From NCBI RefSeq assembly GCF_018860855.1, contig NZ_JAHKQE010000028.1:142526-206525 (forward strand): 64,000 nt of DNA. The letters are read 5' to 3'. Origin of the DNA: Amphritea atlantica (lineage in GTDB: Bacteria > Pseudomonadota > Gammaproteobacteria > Pseudomonadales > Balneatricaceae). Positions 9,026-17,253 of the stretch are shown here, piece by piece; positions within the stretch are counted from its first letter, which is position 1, and the number at the start of each line of letters is the position of its first letter. The notes under the pieces are model-generated. The model made no database searches. It was not told where the DNA came from and worked only from the letters and a program-made list of their open reading frames with translations. A program made the position numbers and the translations under genes.

Positions 9026-10395
9026 GTATGTCGGCCATCAATACGCGTTTAACTAAGGTACTGCTGTCGCTTGCTGTGATCATGGCCCCGCCGGTGATGG
9101 CACAACAAGACCTGCCTATTGCTGCTGAACAGGGTGAGCAGGATTGGGGTGATGATAACTGGGGTGATGACAGTTGGGGTAATGATAGTACAGCTGACGA
9201 TAATGCTCGTGTCTGGCATGGCTTTATTGAAGGGGGGCTGGGAAACCGCGTGGGCTATGATCCTGCTTTAAATGATCGCTTTTCGCCGATGGATGATGCG
9301 ACGTTATCTGATCTTCGGGTTCGTCTTGAGACCAGTGGTTTTGTCGGAAATGATCGTTATGCGTTGAAAGCAGATCTCTATGCGGATGGTGTCGAAGAAG
9401 GATTGCGTTCGGATCTACGAGAAGCTTCTTATACCTTGAGTCCGAGTGAGCGAACCGATCTGAAACTAGGACAGCAGGTGTTAACCTGGGGAACCGGCGA
9501 TCTGCTGTTTTTGAATGACCTATTTCCTAAAGATTGGCAGTCATTTTTTTCCGGTCGTGATACCGAATATCTGAAGGCGCCAGTGTTGGCCGCTAAAGGG
9601 AGTTATTATGGTGATGCGGCGAGTATTGATCTGGTATGGATGCCGGATTACACCTCGGACCGTTATATTAACGGCAATCGTTTTTCGTGGTTTTCGACCC
9701 AAGCGGGACAAAATGTAGCGGCACCCGAGGGCCGTATCGATGCAGAAGAACCTGCCAATAGTTTTGCTAATAGTGAGTTTTCTGTTCGTATTGCCGGTAG
9801 TATCGAGAGCACCGAATGGGCGCTTTATGGTTATCATGGTTTTCAGAAGCAACCGAATGGACTGGATGATGCGGGTAATCCGATTTTCAGTAGGCTGAAT
9901 GTGCTAGGTGCGAGTGTTCGTGGCAATGTCGGTTCGGGCTTAGCGAACGCAGAAGTGGCGTGGTATATGGCCGAGGATAGTGATGGTAGTGACCCATATC
10001 TCCCTAACAGTCAGTTCCGTTTTTTACTTGGTTATGAGCGGGAGTTGCTACCAAGGTTAACTTTAAGCCTGCAATATTATCTTGAGCAGACTCTGGATTA
10101 TCAAGCGTTAGAGGCCGCATCAACATCGGTTTATAACCCAGAGGAATACCGCTACTTATATACCACTCGGCTAAACTACCGCATGTGGCAGGATAATTTG
10201 GTATGGTCCCTGTTTGCGTTTTACTCACCCAGTGATGAAGATCATTATCTAAGACCCTCCGTTAGTTATCGCTATAACGATAATTTGAGTGTAGTGCTAG
10301 GGGCGAATATTTTTGAAGGAGCTAAACCGAACACATTCTTTGGCCAATTTGAAGATGCTAGCAATGTTTATGGCCGAATACGTTACGCTTTTTGA
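9022..10395 (+). CDS. outer-membrane beta-barrel protein of the RND/LolA-like operon
   Basis: A 457-residue protein with a signal peptide ending PPVMA (about residue 27), then an acidic tryptophan-rich linker in which WGDD/WGND is repeated three times (about residues 41-54), then a long series of amphipathic strands rich in Y, W and alternating polar residues and ending in aromatic F (GRIRYAF), the classic signal for the Bam machine. It therefore sits in the outer membrane. Its start overlaps the preceding stop, so it is the third member of the export unit. I do not recognise a named porin family; TonB features such as a plug domain are absent. Function as the outer-membrane acceptor or exit is inferred from context. 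Confidence 0.75.
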   Translation: MSMSAINTRLTKVLLSLAVIMAPPVMAQQDLPIAAEQGEQDWGDDNWGDDSWGNDSTADDNARVWHGFIEGGLGNRVGYDPALNDRFSPMDDATLSDLRVRLETSGFVGNDRYALKADLYADGVEEGLRSDLREASYTLSPSERTDLKLGQQVLTWGTGDLLFLNDLFPKDWQSFFSGRDTEYLKAPVLAAKGSYYGDAASIDLVWMPDYTSDRYINGNRFSWFSTQAGQNVAAPEGRIDAEEPANSFANSEFSVRIAGSIESTEWALYGYHGFQKQPNGLDDAGNPIFSRLNVLGASVRGNVGSGLANAEVAWYMAEDSDGSDPYLPNSQFRFLLGYERELLPRLTLSLQYYLEQTLDYQALEAASTSVYNPEEYRYLYTTRLNYRMWQDNLVWSLFAFYSPSDEDHYLRPSVSYRYNDNLSVVLGANIFEGAKPNTFFGQFEDASNVYGRIRYAF

Positions 10396-10410
10396 TCGGT
10401 AGAAAACACA

Positions 10411-10436
10411 AAACCGGGCCATCGCCCGGTTTTTTA
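10411..10436 (+). terminator. terminator of the RND export operon
   Basis: A 9-bp stem AAACCGGGC/GCCCGGTTT with the loop CATC, followed by more T. The A-run on the other side also lets it serve the converging DUF5610 gene. Confidence 0.9.
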
Positions 10437-10473
10437 ATTTACTCGTGCAGCGGCTCCGTTTTGTGAAATCGGT

Positions 10474-11031
10474 TTAAGCCTGTTCGCCTGTATTATCGGC
10501 TAACGTTGGTGCCTGTTTGAGTAATGTGTCGGTCAGCGTTGAGAGCTTTTCTTGTACGAGGTCATAGGTCTTATCGATATTGGTCGCAATATCACCATCG
10601 AGTACCTTTAGGCCATCAAGAATATCGCGTGCCTCGGTAAAGCCTTGATTGATCCCCCCACTAATCACATCAACAAAACTGGTTACCTGATTCTGATAAT
10701 CCATCTCTGGGTGCTGTGCTTGATAGCTACTGAAAAAACCAGCGCTAAGCGAGACAATCCGATCCGCAGTCGCTTCTGGAGAAACATCTAAGCCGGAATC
10801 ATAGGCTGTCTGAATAGCGGACGCACCTAGATCAGTTTCGAGTACCTTATTTAACTCGGTGACAGCAGAGCGGTAAAGCAGAGTCAGGGAATCATTGCCT
10901 GAGGAGATACTGACATCTAATGACGCTTGTAAAATAGCCTGATTATGTGCAGTTTTGTTTTGTTGTGCTTGAGTTGGCTCGGTCGTTTTATTCTGATCGG
11001 TGATCGGCTGATTTATCGATGTGATCTCCAT
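10474..11031 (-). CDS. DUF5610 domain protein
   Basis: A 185-residue soluble protein without signal peptide, beginning behind a strong site (AAAAGGAG). The N-terminal 35 residues are polar and Q/T/N-rich, and the remainder is helical, with LLYRSAVTELNKVL and the pattern SPEATADRIVSLSAGFF, which I associate with DUF5610, a gammaproteobacterial family of unknown function. It converges on the RND operon and shares no promoter with it. The disordered N terminus followed by a helical body could suggest a secreted or flagellum-associated factor, but that is speculation. Confidence 0.7.
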   Translation of the reverse strand: MEITSINQPITDQNKTTEPTQAQQNKTAHNQAILQASLDVSISSGNDSLTLLYRSAVTELNKVLETDLGASAIQTAYDSGLDVSPEATADRIVSLSAGFFSSYQAQHPEMDYQNQVTSFVDVISGGINQGFTEARDILDGLKVLDGDIATNIDKTYDLVQEKLSTLTDTLLKQAPTLADNTGEQA

Positions 11032-11217
11032 ATCGTCTCCTTTTATAAGGTGTTTAGGGCTGCGTTTAGCGATTCCCAGTAATACTGAGTGTTATCGGCA
11101 GGCTGGGCTATTTTATGCGTGAAAATTTTTCATTAGGGCCTTTTGCAACGTTTAGCCGACCGGTAGGGGGGCAAAAAAGATTAACGTTTGAAGACTTCAT
11201 CTTAGTTTTAATATATA

Positions 11218-11244
11218 AAAAATGCCGCACTTGGCGGCATTTTT
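11218..11244 (-). terminator. terminator of the DUF2892 gene (bidirectional)
   Basis: An 11-bp stem AAAAATGCCGC/GCGGCATTTTT with a 5-base loop lies about 50 bases after the DUF2892 stop codon on the minus strand. Confidence 0.9.
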
Positions 11245-11291
11245 GTCATTTAAGTAGTTTAACTACCGTGTTGAATTCAGGGTTCTCAAGG

Positions 11292-11696
11292 TTAGTCGGC
11301 TTTCTTAAACCCGAGTAGTGAGGCGATGGTAAAGGCCGGACACCAGCCGGTAAAGGCTGATTGAAATAGACTTATACCGATCACCGCAGTGATATACAAA
11401 ACCCAGAATGGTGCTGCAAAAAAGAGATAGGCGGCAACGGTGATTAACACCAGTGTACCGGCAATAAGATGAACGCCTTGATGCACACTCATTCCAGTAC
11501 TGCAGGTTTGCTCTTTTAACTTGAGCAAGCGGAATATAGCCATCGCAGGACACCATCGCGTAAATGCAGATTGTAATAAGTTAAGGCCAACAAAGCCGGT
11601 GAGGTAATACCAAGCTGGGTGGAAATAAGTTCCCAATGCCAAGCTGATAAGAATGACAGATCCAGCCAGTAGTCGAAGAGCAGCGTTAAGCGTCAT
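11292..11696 (-). CDS. DUF2892 membrane protein with duplicated YgaP-like helical hairpin
   Basis: A 134-residue protein with four hydrophobic helices arranged as two related halves. The first half has LGLNLLQSAFTRWCPAM (my reading: VGLNLLQSAFTRWCP) and the second ISLFQSAFTGWCPAF; each is the GxxxxQSAFTxWCP signature of DUF2892, the membrane part of the sulfurtransferase YgaP. Such proteins are common in sulfide-response operons run by BigR/SqrR regulators. Here the upstream region has the same ATTAG-N6-CTAAT palindrome as the HlyU/BigR-like gene 6 kb away, which suggests co-regulation. No rhodanese domain is fused. Transport or docking of sulfur species is only an inference. Confidence 0.8.
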   Translation of the reverse strand: MTLNAALRLLAGSVILISLALGTYFHPAWYYLTGFVGLNLLQSAFTRWCPAMAIFRLLKLKEQTCSTGMSVHQGVHLIAGTLVLITVAAYLFFAAPFWVLYITAVIGISLFQSAFTGWCPAFTIASLLGFKKAD

Positions 11697-11760
11697 AATA
11701 AAATCACCTCGTTGTTAATGAAAAAAGCTCTCATGAAGAGTGATCATTATATTTTATTAA

Positions 11761-11776
11761 ATTAGTAATTGCTAAT
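11761..11776. promoter_or_regulatory. second copy of the ATTAG-N6-CTAAT operator
   Basis: ATTAG-TAATTG-CTAAT, 65 bases before the DUF2892 start, matches the core of the arsR/RND operator at 5530-5549 in both half-sites and spacing. Confidence 0.6.
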
Positions 11777-11958
11777 GTAATAGATTAGATTGGATTGGCT
11801 CTTCTAAATAGCGTTTAAGCTTTGTTGAGAGGTCGTCGTGGCTGATATTGAGGTATGGATCATCAATCTGATATGTTTGTGCTAGATCGAAAAAATTGAG
11901 TTGGCAAAATAGCCTGCTTGCCTCATGCTTAGACTATAACCGCTGAGGAGATTCTGGT

Positions 11959-12900
11959 GTGGATATTGGCAAGATTTTGGTGAATATCGAGCAGGGCAGT
12001 GATGCCAGCTTTTTGTTGGAAAAGGCGGCCCGACTGGCTGAAGGAAGTGGCGCGAAAGTAGAATTGTTTTGTTGCTGTTACAACTCATCGTTGTATAACA
12101 GCTACCTGTTTGATAAGTCGTCGCTTAGTCGTGCTGAACAGGCTTATGTGCGTCATGTTGAAGGGGAATTAGAGCCTTTAACAGCATCATTCAAAGAGCT
12201 TAATATCGAGGTTGATATCGATGTATGCTGGCAACGTCATCAGGCAGAAGCCGTTGTGCGTAAGGTGTTACGTTTTGAACCTGATATTGTGTTGCATCCC
12301 GTCAAACAGCATAGTCGTCTTGGGCACTATGTTTTCGATCAGGCTGACTGGCAGTTGATTAGAGAATGCCCCGTGCCGCTGTTATTAGTGAAACAGCAAG
12401 CTTGGTCTGATGGTGGGCGTGTGGCCGCGGCGGTTGATCCATTCCACGAATGTGATGTCCCCGCGGAACTGGATAAAACTATATTGGCGTGGGCTAGTCG
12501 TCTGGTACATGTGTTGGAAGGCGATTTGAAGGTGATGCACAGTTTTAGTGTATTACCGCATTCAGTTATTTTTGATGAACATCTAGTGACTGATTTTGAA
12601 AGCATGCAGGAGACTGTGAGAACCTTGCATGTGGAGGCGTTGGCTAAACTGCTTAAGCCCTATGGTCTAACAACGGATAGCCCCGCCGTCACATTGAAAG
12701 AGAAAGAGCCCCATAAGGCGATTCTCGAATATGTGGAAGAGGCACATATTGATATTTTGGTGGCCGGTTCGGTGGCTCGAGGTGTAATTGATCGGATATT
12801 GGTCGGCAGTACTATCGAACGGGTTTTGGATGAACTTCATGCTGATTTAATGGTGATTAAACCCGCGGGGTTTATGAGTAGCATTAAAGAGATTGCCTAA
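11959..12900 (+). CDS. uspE: UspE-like tandem universal stress protein
   Basis: A 313-residue cytoplasmic protein made of two Usp domains (about residues 1-145 and 150-308). It starts at a GTG with GAGGAG six bases upstream and opens with the domain strand KILVNIEQ. The second domain ends with the family nucleotide-binding type segment AGSVARGVIDRILVGSTIERV and DLMVIKPAG, close to E. coli UspE. Such proteins help cells survive oxidative stress, starvation and affect motility and aggregation; the molecular activity is unclear. It is monocistronic and ends at a perfect terminator. In the first domain the matching C-terminal motif (HSRLGHYVFDQADWQLI) is degenerate, as is usual in UspE. Confidence 0.82.
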   Translation: MDIGKILVNIEQGSDASFLLEKAARLAEGSGAKVELFCCCYNSSLYNSYLFDKSSLSRAEQAYVRHVEGELEPLTASFKELNIEVDIDVCWQRHQAEAVVRKVLRFEPDIVLHPVKQHSRLGHYVFDQADWQLIRECPVPLLLVKQQAWSDGGRVAAAVDPFHECDVPAELDKTILAWASRLVHVLEGDLKVMHSFSVLPHSVIFDEHLVTDFESMQETVRTLHVEALAKLLKPYGLTTDSPAVTLKEKEPHKAILEYVEEAHIDILVAGSVARGVIDRILVGSTIERVLDELHADLMVIKPAGFMSSIKEIA

Positions 12901-12960
12901 GCTCGTTACTGACGATGAATCTGTTAGTAGCAATATCATCTCATCCAATATCGATAACTG

Positions 12961-12986
12961 AGAAAAGGAGCCTAGGCTCCTTTTCT
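12961..12986 (+). terminator. terminator after uspE (bidirectional)
   Basis: A perfect 26-base palindrome, with arms AGAAAAGGAGCC and TA at the centre, lies between the converging uspE and hydrolase genes and can serve both. Confidence 0.88.
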
Positions 12987-13030
12987 GACAGGGTTATAGC
13001 GGGGTATGGATGGATCGAACAAGAGGGATG

Positions 13031-13576
13031 TTAACGCAGATAGTTTTGGCTGAACTCTCTAAACTGATCGGTACCGGATGTCTGAATCCACTCGAAGCCA
13101 ACCATCTCTTTTGTCACGATATGAATACCACACTGGCGCATCCGCTCTAACGCCATCGCTTTGTCGGCGGGGTTTCGTGATGAGACGGCATCGGCTACCA
13201 CAAACACTTCTCGGGCTTGCTGCTTAATCTGTATCGCCGTTTGCAAGACGCATACATGGGATTCCATACCCACAATAACAACCTGGTTAGGCTTGATGCT
13301 ATTGATCTTCTCATTACAGCTAGGCTCTGCCATACAGGAAAAATGCATCTTCTCCATAAAACCCTCTTTCGGTAAAACATCCTGCAGTTCTGCAACGGTT
13401 GGGCCTAAGCCTTTGGGGTATTGTTCGGTGGTGAATATGGGCACATTGGCGAGTTTGGCGACTTCGGCCAACCAGCGAACATTGGCGATAACTGCATCAC
13501 CTTCATGTATTGCCGGTGCGAGTTTTTCTTGAATATCAACGACCAGTAGGCAGGATGAGTTTGGGTAGATCAGCAT
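13031..13576 (-). CDS. isochorismatase-family cysteine hydrolase
   Basis: An approximately 181-residue enzyme. The start at 13576 is chosen because GGAG lies seven bases upstream; a longer frame begins five codons earlier. Family catalytic residues are visible: Asp in LVVDIQ (near residue 14), a Lys in the FMEKMHFSC region, and the nucleophile Cys in GMESHVCVLQTA. Isochorismatase-like hydrolases cleave varied amides and enol ethers (for example YcaC, nicotinamidase, isochorismatase); the short length and lack of biosynthetic neighbours fit the YcaC-like group of unknown substrate. It is monocistronic. A decayed drug-efflux gene lies upstream in the same direction. Confidence 0.82.
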   Translation of the reverse strand: MLIYPNSSCLLVVDIQEKLAPAIHEGDAVIANVRWLAEVAKLANVPIFTTEQYPKGLGPTVAELQDVLPKEGFMEKMHFSCMAEPSCNEKINSIKPNQVVIVGMESHVCVLQTAIQIKQQAREVFVVADAVSSRNPADKAMALERMRQCGIHIVTKEMVGFEWIQTSGTDQFREFSQNYLR

Positions 13577-13737
13577 ATCAATTCTCCGCATAACAGTGGC
13601 TCGAAGCCAAGTTTAAACGTCGGACTTACATGCTTGATTGAGTAAGTTAAAGCAGGCCGACAGAAACCGAATGCTGGTAAGGATATACCCTCGGTTTGTA
13701 TTTGGCTATGGCCTTGCTAACGGCTGGTTTTGGTTGT

Positions 13738-14135
13738 TTAACGGGTGTGTTTCGCCGGTAGTCGCCAACAGTATTGCGCAGGTACTTTAAAGTAATCAAC
13801 CAGTACAACAGGTGTATCTGAAAGAAAGATAAATAGGCCGGCAAAAATGAAACTGCAACACAGGGTATAGCCAATATAAACCCGGTGTTTCAATAACGCG
13901 GTAAAATTAGCGACGATAATACTGGGCTGTAATGAACTACGGTCTTCAAACGCTAGTGATTCTGGCACTTGAAAGGCGAGCGGTAACATCGAGATCAAGG
14001 CATAGACCGCTAGAAAGATAAAGGTAGCGTTCCGCTCAAACTAAACGATCATATAGCCGCCCATCACCGGTGCTACTGCGGGCTAAGGCATAATGCTGCC
14101 CATGATGGATAGCACTTTGATGGCATTTACGGGCC
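13738..14135 (-). pseudogene. decayed Bcr/CflA-type multidrug efflux gene
   Basis: Reading the minus strand from about 14135 gives VNAIKVLSIMGSIMP, a stop at 14083-14085, PAVAPVMGGYMIV, a second stop at 14041-14043 (where family members have Trp), then FERNATFIFLAVYALISMLPLAF, PESL, and LFIFLSDTPVVLVDYFKVPAQY. These are successive segments of transmembrane helices 5-8 of Bcr/CflA major-facilitator pumps. After PAQY the resemblance is lost and the frame ends. Both ends are missing, so this is a remnant of about one third of the gene. A 75-codon overlapping frame at 13647-13874 is part of the debris. Confidence 0.8.
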
Positions 14136-14275
14136 CATGGATATCATGCACCTAATAACAAGTTACTTATCATGTTAATTATATTGGATAAAATATAAAT
14201 ACGGGTATTCCTGTATATAAGAATGCGCTAACATAGAGCCGACACGAGAATAATTAGGAAAGTGGATATTACATT

Positions 14276-14875
14276 ATGAAAGTCTATGCAATCGATGGTA
14301 TTACGCCTGTGGTTGATCCAACCGCTTATGTTCATCCAACCGCGGTGTTGATTGGTGATGTGATCGTCGGGCCGGGATGTTATGTCGGTCCTAACGCTTG
14401 TCTGCGCGGTGACTTTGGTCGCTTGGAGTTGAAGCGCGGCGCTAATCTGCAAGACACCTGTGTGATGCATGGCTTTCCCGGCACCGATACGACGGTTGAA
14501 GAAGACGGCCATATTGGTCATGGTGCGGTGCTTCACGGCTGTGTGATTGGCAAAAATGCGTTGGTCGGCATGAACTCTGTCATTATGGATGGCGCGGTCG
14601 TGGGCGAATCATCCATTGTGGCGGCGATGTCCTTTGTTAAAGCGAAGATGGAAGTGCCTGATCGTACATTGGTAGCCGGCTCGCCAGCCCGTATTATCAA
14701 AGAACTGACCGATAAAGAGATCGACTGGAAATCGGCAGGCACCCGTCAGTATCAAGATTTGACGCTGCGTAGCATGAATACCATGCAGGAAGTTGAAGCT
14801 CTGTCGGAAGTTGAAGCTGACCGCCCCCGTTTAGATGTGGGTGTTGAAGGGGCAATACCTAAATATAAAAGTTGA
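14276..14875 (+). CDS. paaY: PaaY/CaiE-like left-handed beta-helix protein (gamma-carbonic-anhydrase fold)
   Basis: A 199-residue hexapeptide-repeat protein very like E. coli PaaY over its whole length: [49 protein letters not shown] and [14 protein letters not shown]. His residues in VMHG and [11 protein letters not shown] are those that bind zinc in gamma-class carbonic anhydrases. PaaY is a thioesterase that rescues CoA from dead-end intermediates of phenylacetate breakdown; CaiE is a close homologue in carnitine metabolism. No paa or cai genes are nearby, so the metabolic role here is open. It stands alone. Confidence 0.75.
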   Translation: MKVYAIDGITPVVDPTAYVHPTAVLIGDVIVGPGCYVGPNACLRGDFGRLELKRGANLQDTCVMHGFPGTDTTVEEDGHIGHGAVLHGCVIGKNALVGMNSVIMDGAVVGESSIVAAMSFVKAKMEVPDRTLVAGSPARIIKELTDKEIDWKSAGTRQYQDLTLRSMNTMQEVEALSEVEADRPRLDVGVEGAIPKYKS

Positions 14876-15222
14876 ATCATGTCATCGTCAGATCGAGCTT
14901 TTACCTATTTGGACTGCTAGCCTATGGCCGTTTACTCTTAGCCGATTGAATGTCGCTAAGGTTAGCCCCGTTAGGTTAACTTAGGATCTGGCGGTGCATC
15001 TGCTATCTGCATTTTTGCACTGCTTCTCTTTGTTAACTGAGGTTAGCGCACTGATTGTTATAAGCGCTTAAACTGCCGCTATGATGCATGCAGGGTATAG
15101 CTTTTAATGACGATGCCCCATCCTTACTTCGTGAGATCTATATCTATCCCCGTGTAACCCCGCGACTCCACTTTGATTCTGACCCTATCCCTTTTGGCTA
15201 GCTGCGCAGTGTTGTTGACAAG
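14876..15222. other. intergenic region upstream of the TetR gene
   Basis: About 350 bases with no credible frame. No RNA gene or terminator was recognised; the promoter-proximal end carries the two TetR operators listed next. Confidence 0.4.
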
Positions 15223-15265
15223 GTAGAGTGTTTGCTCTACTTTGCAGGTAGAATAACTATTCTAC
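15223..15265. promoter_or_regulatory. twin palindromic operators for the TetR regulator
   Basis: Two 18-bp inverted repeats lie 25 bp apart (centre to centre) just before the regulator gene: GTAGAG-N6-CTCTAC at 15223-15240 and GTAGAAT-N4-ATTCTAC at 15248-15265. They share the form GTAGA(A/G)T-N4-(A/G)YTCTAC. The second is 13 bases before the start codon. Confidence 0.7.
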
Positions 15266-15278
15266 TTATGAGATCGTC

Positions 15279-15797
15279 ATGCTTAAAACGCAAATCGCAG
15301 CCCGTCTTGAAGCGGCATTTAGTCAATACGGTTTTGCCGAACCGAGTGTTGCGCAGTTAAAAGCGGCCTGTCAGGTCAGCCTGCGCACTCTGTATAAACA
15401 TTACCCCTCGAAAGAGACGATGGTGGTGGCGGCATTGGATTATCGTCATCGACGTTATTTGGCATTTCTCTCACAGGAGCATCCGCCAGTGGGTGTTGAG
15501 TCGATTATCTATATTTTTAACCGGCTAGAGCAGTGGATGGCGGAGTATGCGCCGCACGGTTGTTTGTCTATGAATGCCATCGCCGCCTTTCCCGATAATC
15601 TGCAGATCAACGTGGCGGTGCAAGCGCATAAGACGGCGGTACGTCAGTTTTTGGCTGAGCAAAGCCTGCGGGATGATCTAGCGACGGCTATTTTTATCTT
15701 ACATGAAGGGGTCTCTAGCGCTTGGCCTGTCTTAGGTCGGGATGCGGTAACGGCGGCCCAACAGGTGCTATTAACACTTTTTAACGAGGAGCAATGA
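15279..15797 (+). CDS. TetR-family transcriptional regulator
   Basis: A 172-residue regulator with an N-terminal TetR helix-turn-helix (about residues 20-48: VAQLKAACQVSLRTLYKHYPSKETMV) and a helical ligand-binding domain. Two palindromic operators directly before its start imply autorepression, and the dehydrogenase gene downstream overlaps its stop codon (ATGA), so both are one operon under this control. The effector is probably a substrate of that dehydrogenase, for instance a reactive carbonyl or quinone, but this is inferred. Confidence 0.88.
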   Translation: MLKTQIAARLEAAFSQYGFAEPSVAQLKAACQVSLRTLYKHYPSKETMVVAALDYRHRRYLAFLSQEHPPVGVESIIYIFNRLEQWMAEYAPHGCLSMNAIAAFPDNLQINVAVQAHKTAVRQFLAEQSLRDDLATAIFILHEGVSSAWPVLGRDAVTAAQQVLLTLFNEEQ

Positions 15798-16873
15798 TGA
15801 CTATACCAACAACGATGCAGGGTATTCAGCTAATCGGTCACGGTGGTTCAGAGATGCTGCAATTAAATGAAGCGATCGCTGTACCAACGCCCTCAGCGAA
15901 TGAGGTATTGATTCAGGTGGCCGCTGCAGGGGTTAATAATACCGATATCAACACGCGGATTGGTTGGTATTCAAAGCATACCGATGGTGCTGAGACATCT
16001 TCTAATGGGATATCCGCTGAGGATGCCAGTTGGACAGGGAGCGCCTTACGCTTTCCGCTGATTCAGGGGGCGGATGTGTGCGGAACCATCGTTGCTGTCG
16101 GTGAGCGGGTTGACGCCCAGCGTATTGGTGAGCGTGTGTTGATTGAACCTTGCCTTAGAGAGGTTGATGGCCAATTATTAGATCAGCCTTGGTATTACGG
16201 TTCTGAATGCGATGGTGGATTTGCACAGTATACGACGGTAGCGGCTAGGCATGCCTATGCGGTTAATAGTAAGTTGACGGATATCGAGCTGGCCTCTTTT
16301 CCATGTTCCTATTCCACCGCCGAAAATATGCTGACCCGCGCTAAGGTTGTGGCACAAGACAGGGTATTGATATCCGGTGCCTCGGGTGGTGTTGGCTCGG
16401 CGGCGGTGCAGTTGGCTAAAGCGCGTGGTGCCTATGTCATCGCCATTACTAGCCCGAGTAAAAGTAAACAGTTATTAGCGTTGGGTGCCGATGAGGTCAT
16501 TCCTCGGGATGCTGATTTAGTCGAGGCTTTGTCTGAAAACAGTGTTGATGTTGTGATTGATCTCGTGGCGGGGGAGCAGTGGCCACAATTCTTACAATTG
16601 CTAAAGCCGGGTGGTCGTTATGCGGTATCGGGCGCGATTGGTGGACCTTTAGTCGAGCTGGATGTGAGAACACTGTATCTGAAAGATTTAACTTTAATGG
16701 GCTGCACAGTGCTTGGCGAAGAGGTATTCCATAACCTCGTGCAGCGTATTGAACGGGGAGAGATTAAACCCATCGTGGCGCAAACCTTCCCCTTGGCGCA
16801 GATCGTCGCAGCCCAAACGTTGTTTTTGCAAAAACAGCACGTAGGTAAGATCGTGTTAACGCTAGCATCTTAA
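15797..16873 (+). CDS. zinc-type alcohol dehydrogenase/quinone-oxidoreductase family protein
   Basis: An enzyme of about 358 residues of the medium-chain dehydrogenase/reductase superfamily. It has the GroES-like N-terminal half (NEVLIQVAAAGVNNTDINTR, then the Q-G-A-D-V-C-G segment) and a Rossmann NAD(P)-binding half with SGASGGVGSAAVQLAKARG (about residues 192-210). The catalytic-zinc cysteine of true alcohol dehydrogenases is replaced by Asn (NNTD), as in quinone oxidoreductase (QOR) members, so it is likely a zinc-free NAD(P)H oxidoreductase. Of two adjacent ATG codons the second has the better spacing to GAGGAG. Operon with the TetR gene. Confidence 0.82.
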   Translation: MTIPTTMQGIQLIGHGGSEMLQLNEAIAVPTPSANEVLIQVAAAGVNNTDINTRIGWYSKHTDGAETSSNGISAEDASWTGSALRFPLIQGADVCGTIVAVGERVDAQRIGERVLIEPCLREVDGQLLDQPWYYGSECDGGFAQYTTVAARHAYAVNSKLTDIELASFPCSYSTAENMLTRAKVVAQDRVLISGASGGVGSAAVQLAKARGAYVIAITSPSKSKQLLALGADEVIPRDADLVEALSENSVDVVIDLVAGEQWPQFLQLLKPGGRYAVSGAIGGPLVELDVRTLYLKDLTLMGCTVLGEEVFHNLVQRIERGEIKPIVAQTFPLAQIVAAQTLFLQKQHVGKIVLTLAS

Positions 16874-16905
16874 TACGAGGTACTTTATAGAGGGCACGGA
16901 GATAA

Positions 16906-17015
16906 ATGCTTTTTAATCAGCACTTATATAAACCCTTAGGTCAGTTCTTGTATAAGCATTTAGATACGCACTTAGATAAGTTCTTAGATAAGCACTTATA
17001 GAAGCACTTAGATAA
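16906..17015 (+). repeat. 12-bp tandem repeat array (eight imperfect units)
   Basis: From 16920 to 17015 eight 12-base units follow each other without gaps; the best copies are GCACTTAGATAA (16968-16979 and 17004-17015), others differ at one to six places. Because 12 is a multiple of three, the array reads as repeated H/F-L-D/Y-K. An ATG at 16906 with GGAG four bases upstream opens a 31-codon frame ending in TAG inside unit seven. Whether it is translated is unknown. The rest of 16874-17253 contains no gene. Confidence 0.7.
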
Positions 17016-17253
17016 GCCCAGACGGCAATTTGCCATCCATTGGCGCTGATGGACTATCTTGGCGTTTAAGCGGGCTCATCTGAGCGTACATACTGACAAG
17101 TAGGGAATCAGTGTTCTTTGCCGATGAGTCGCAGCCTGAGTGGGGCTTGCCTGAAGCCGTTGCAACAACGGTTTAATCCGGTAGAATCTGCGCTCATAAT
17201 ATCCATCATTGCGAACCATACAATTCGCATCTGCCATTATTTAGGAGTCGCTT

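Noticed and set aside
11115..11318. 67-codon plus frame between the DUF5610 and DUF2892 genes
   Set aside because: It runs through an intrinsic terminator hairpin and overlaps the end of the DUF2892 gene.
13647..13874. 75-codon reverse frame with a basic C-terminal half
   Set aside because: It is a shifted reading through the drug-pump remnant and has no start signal.
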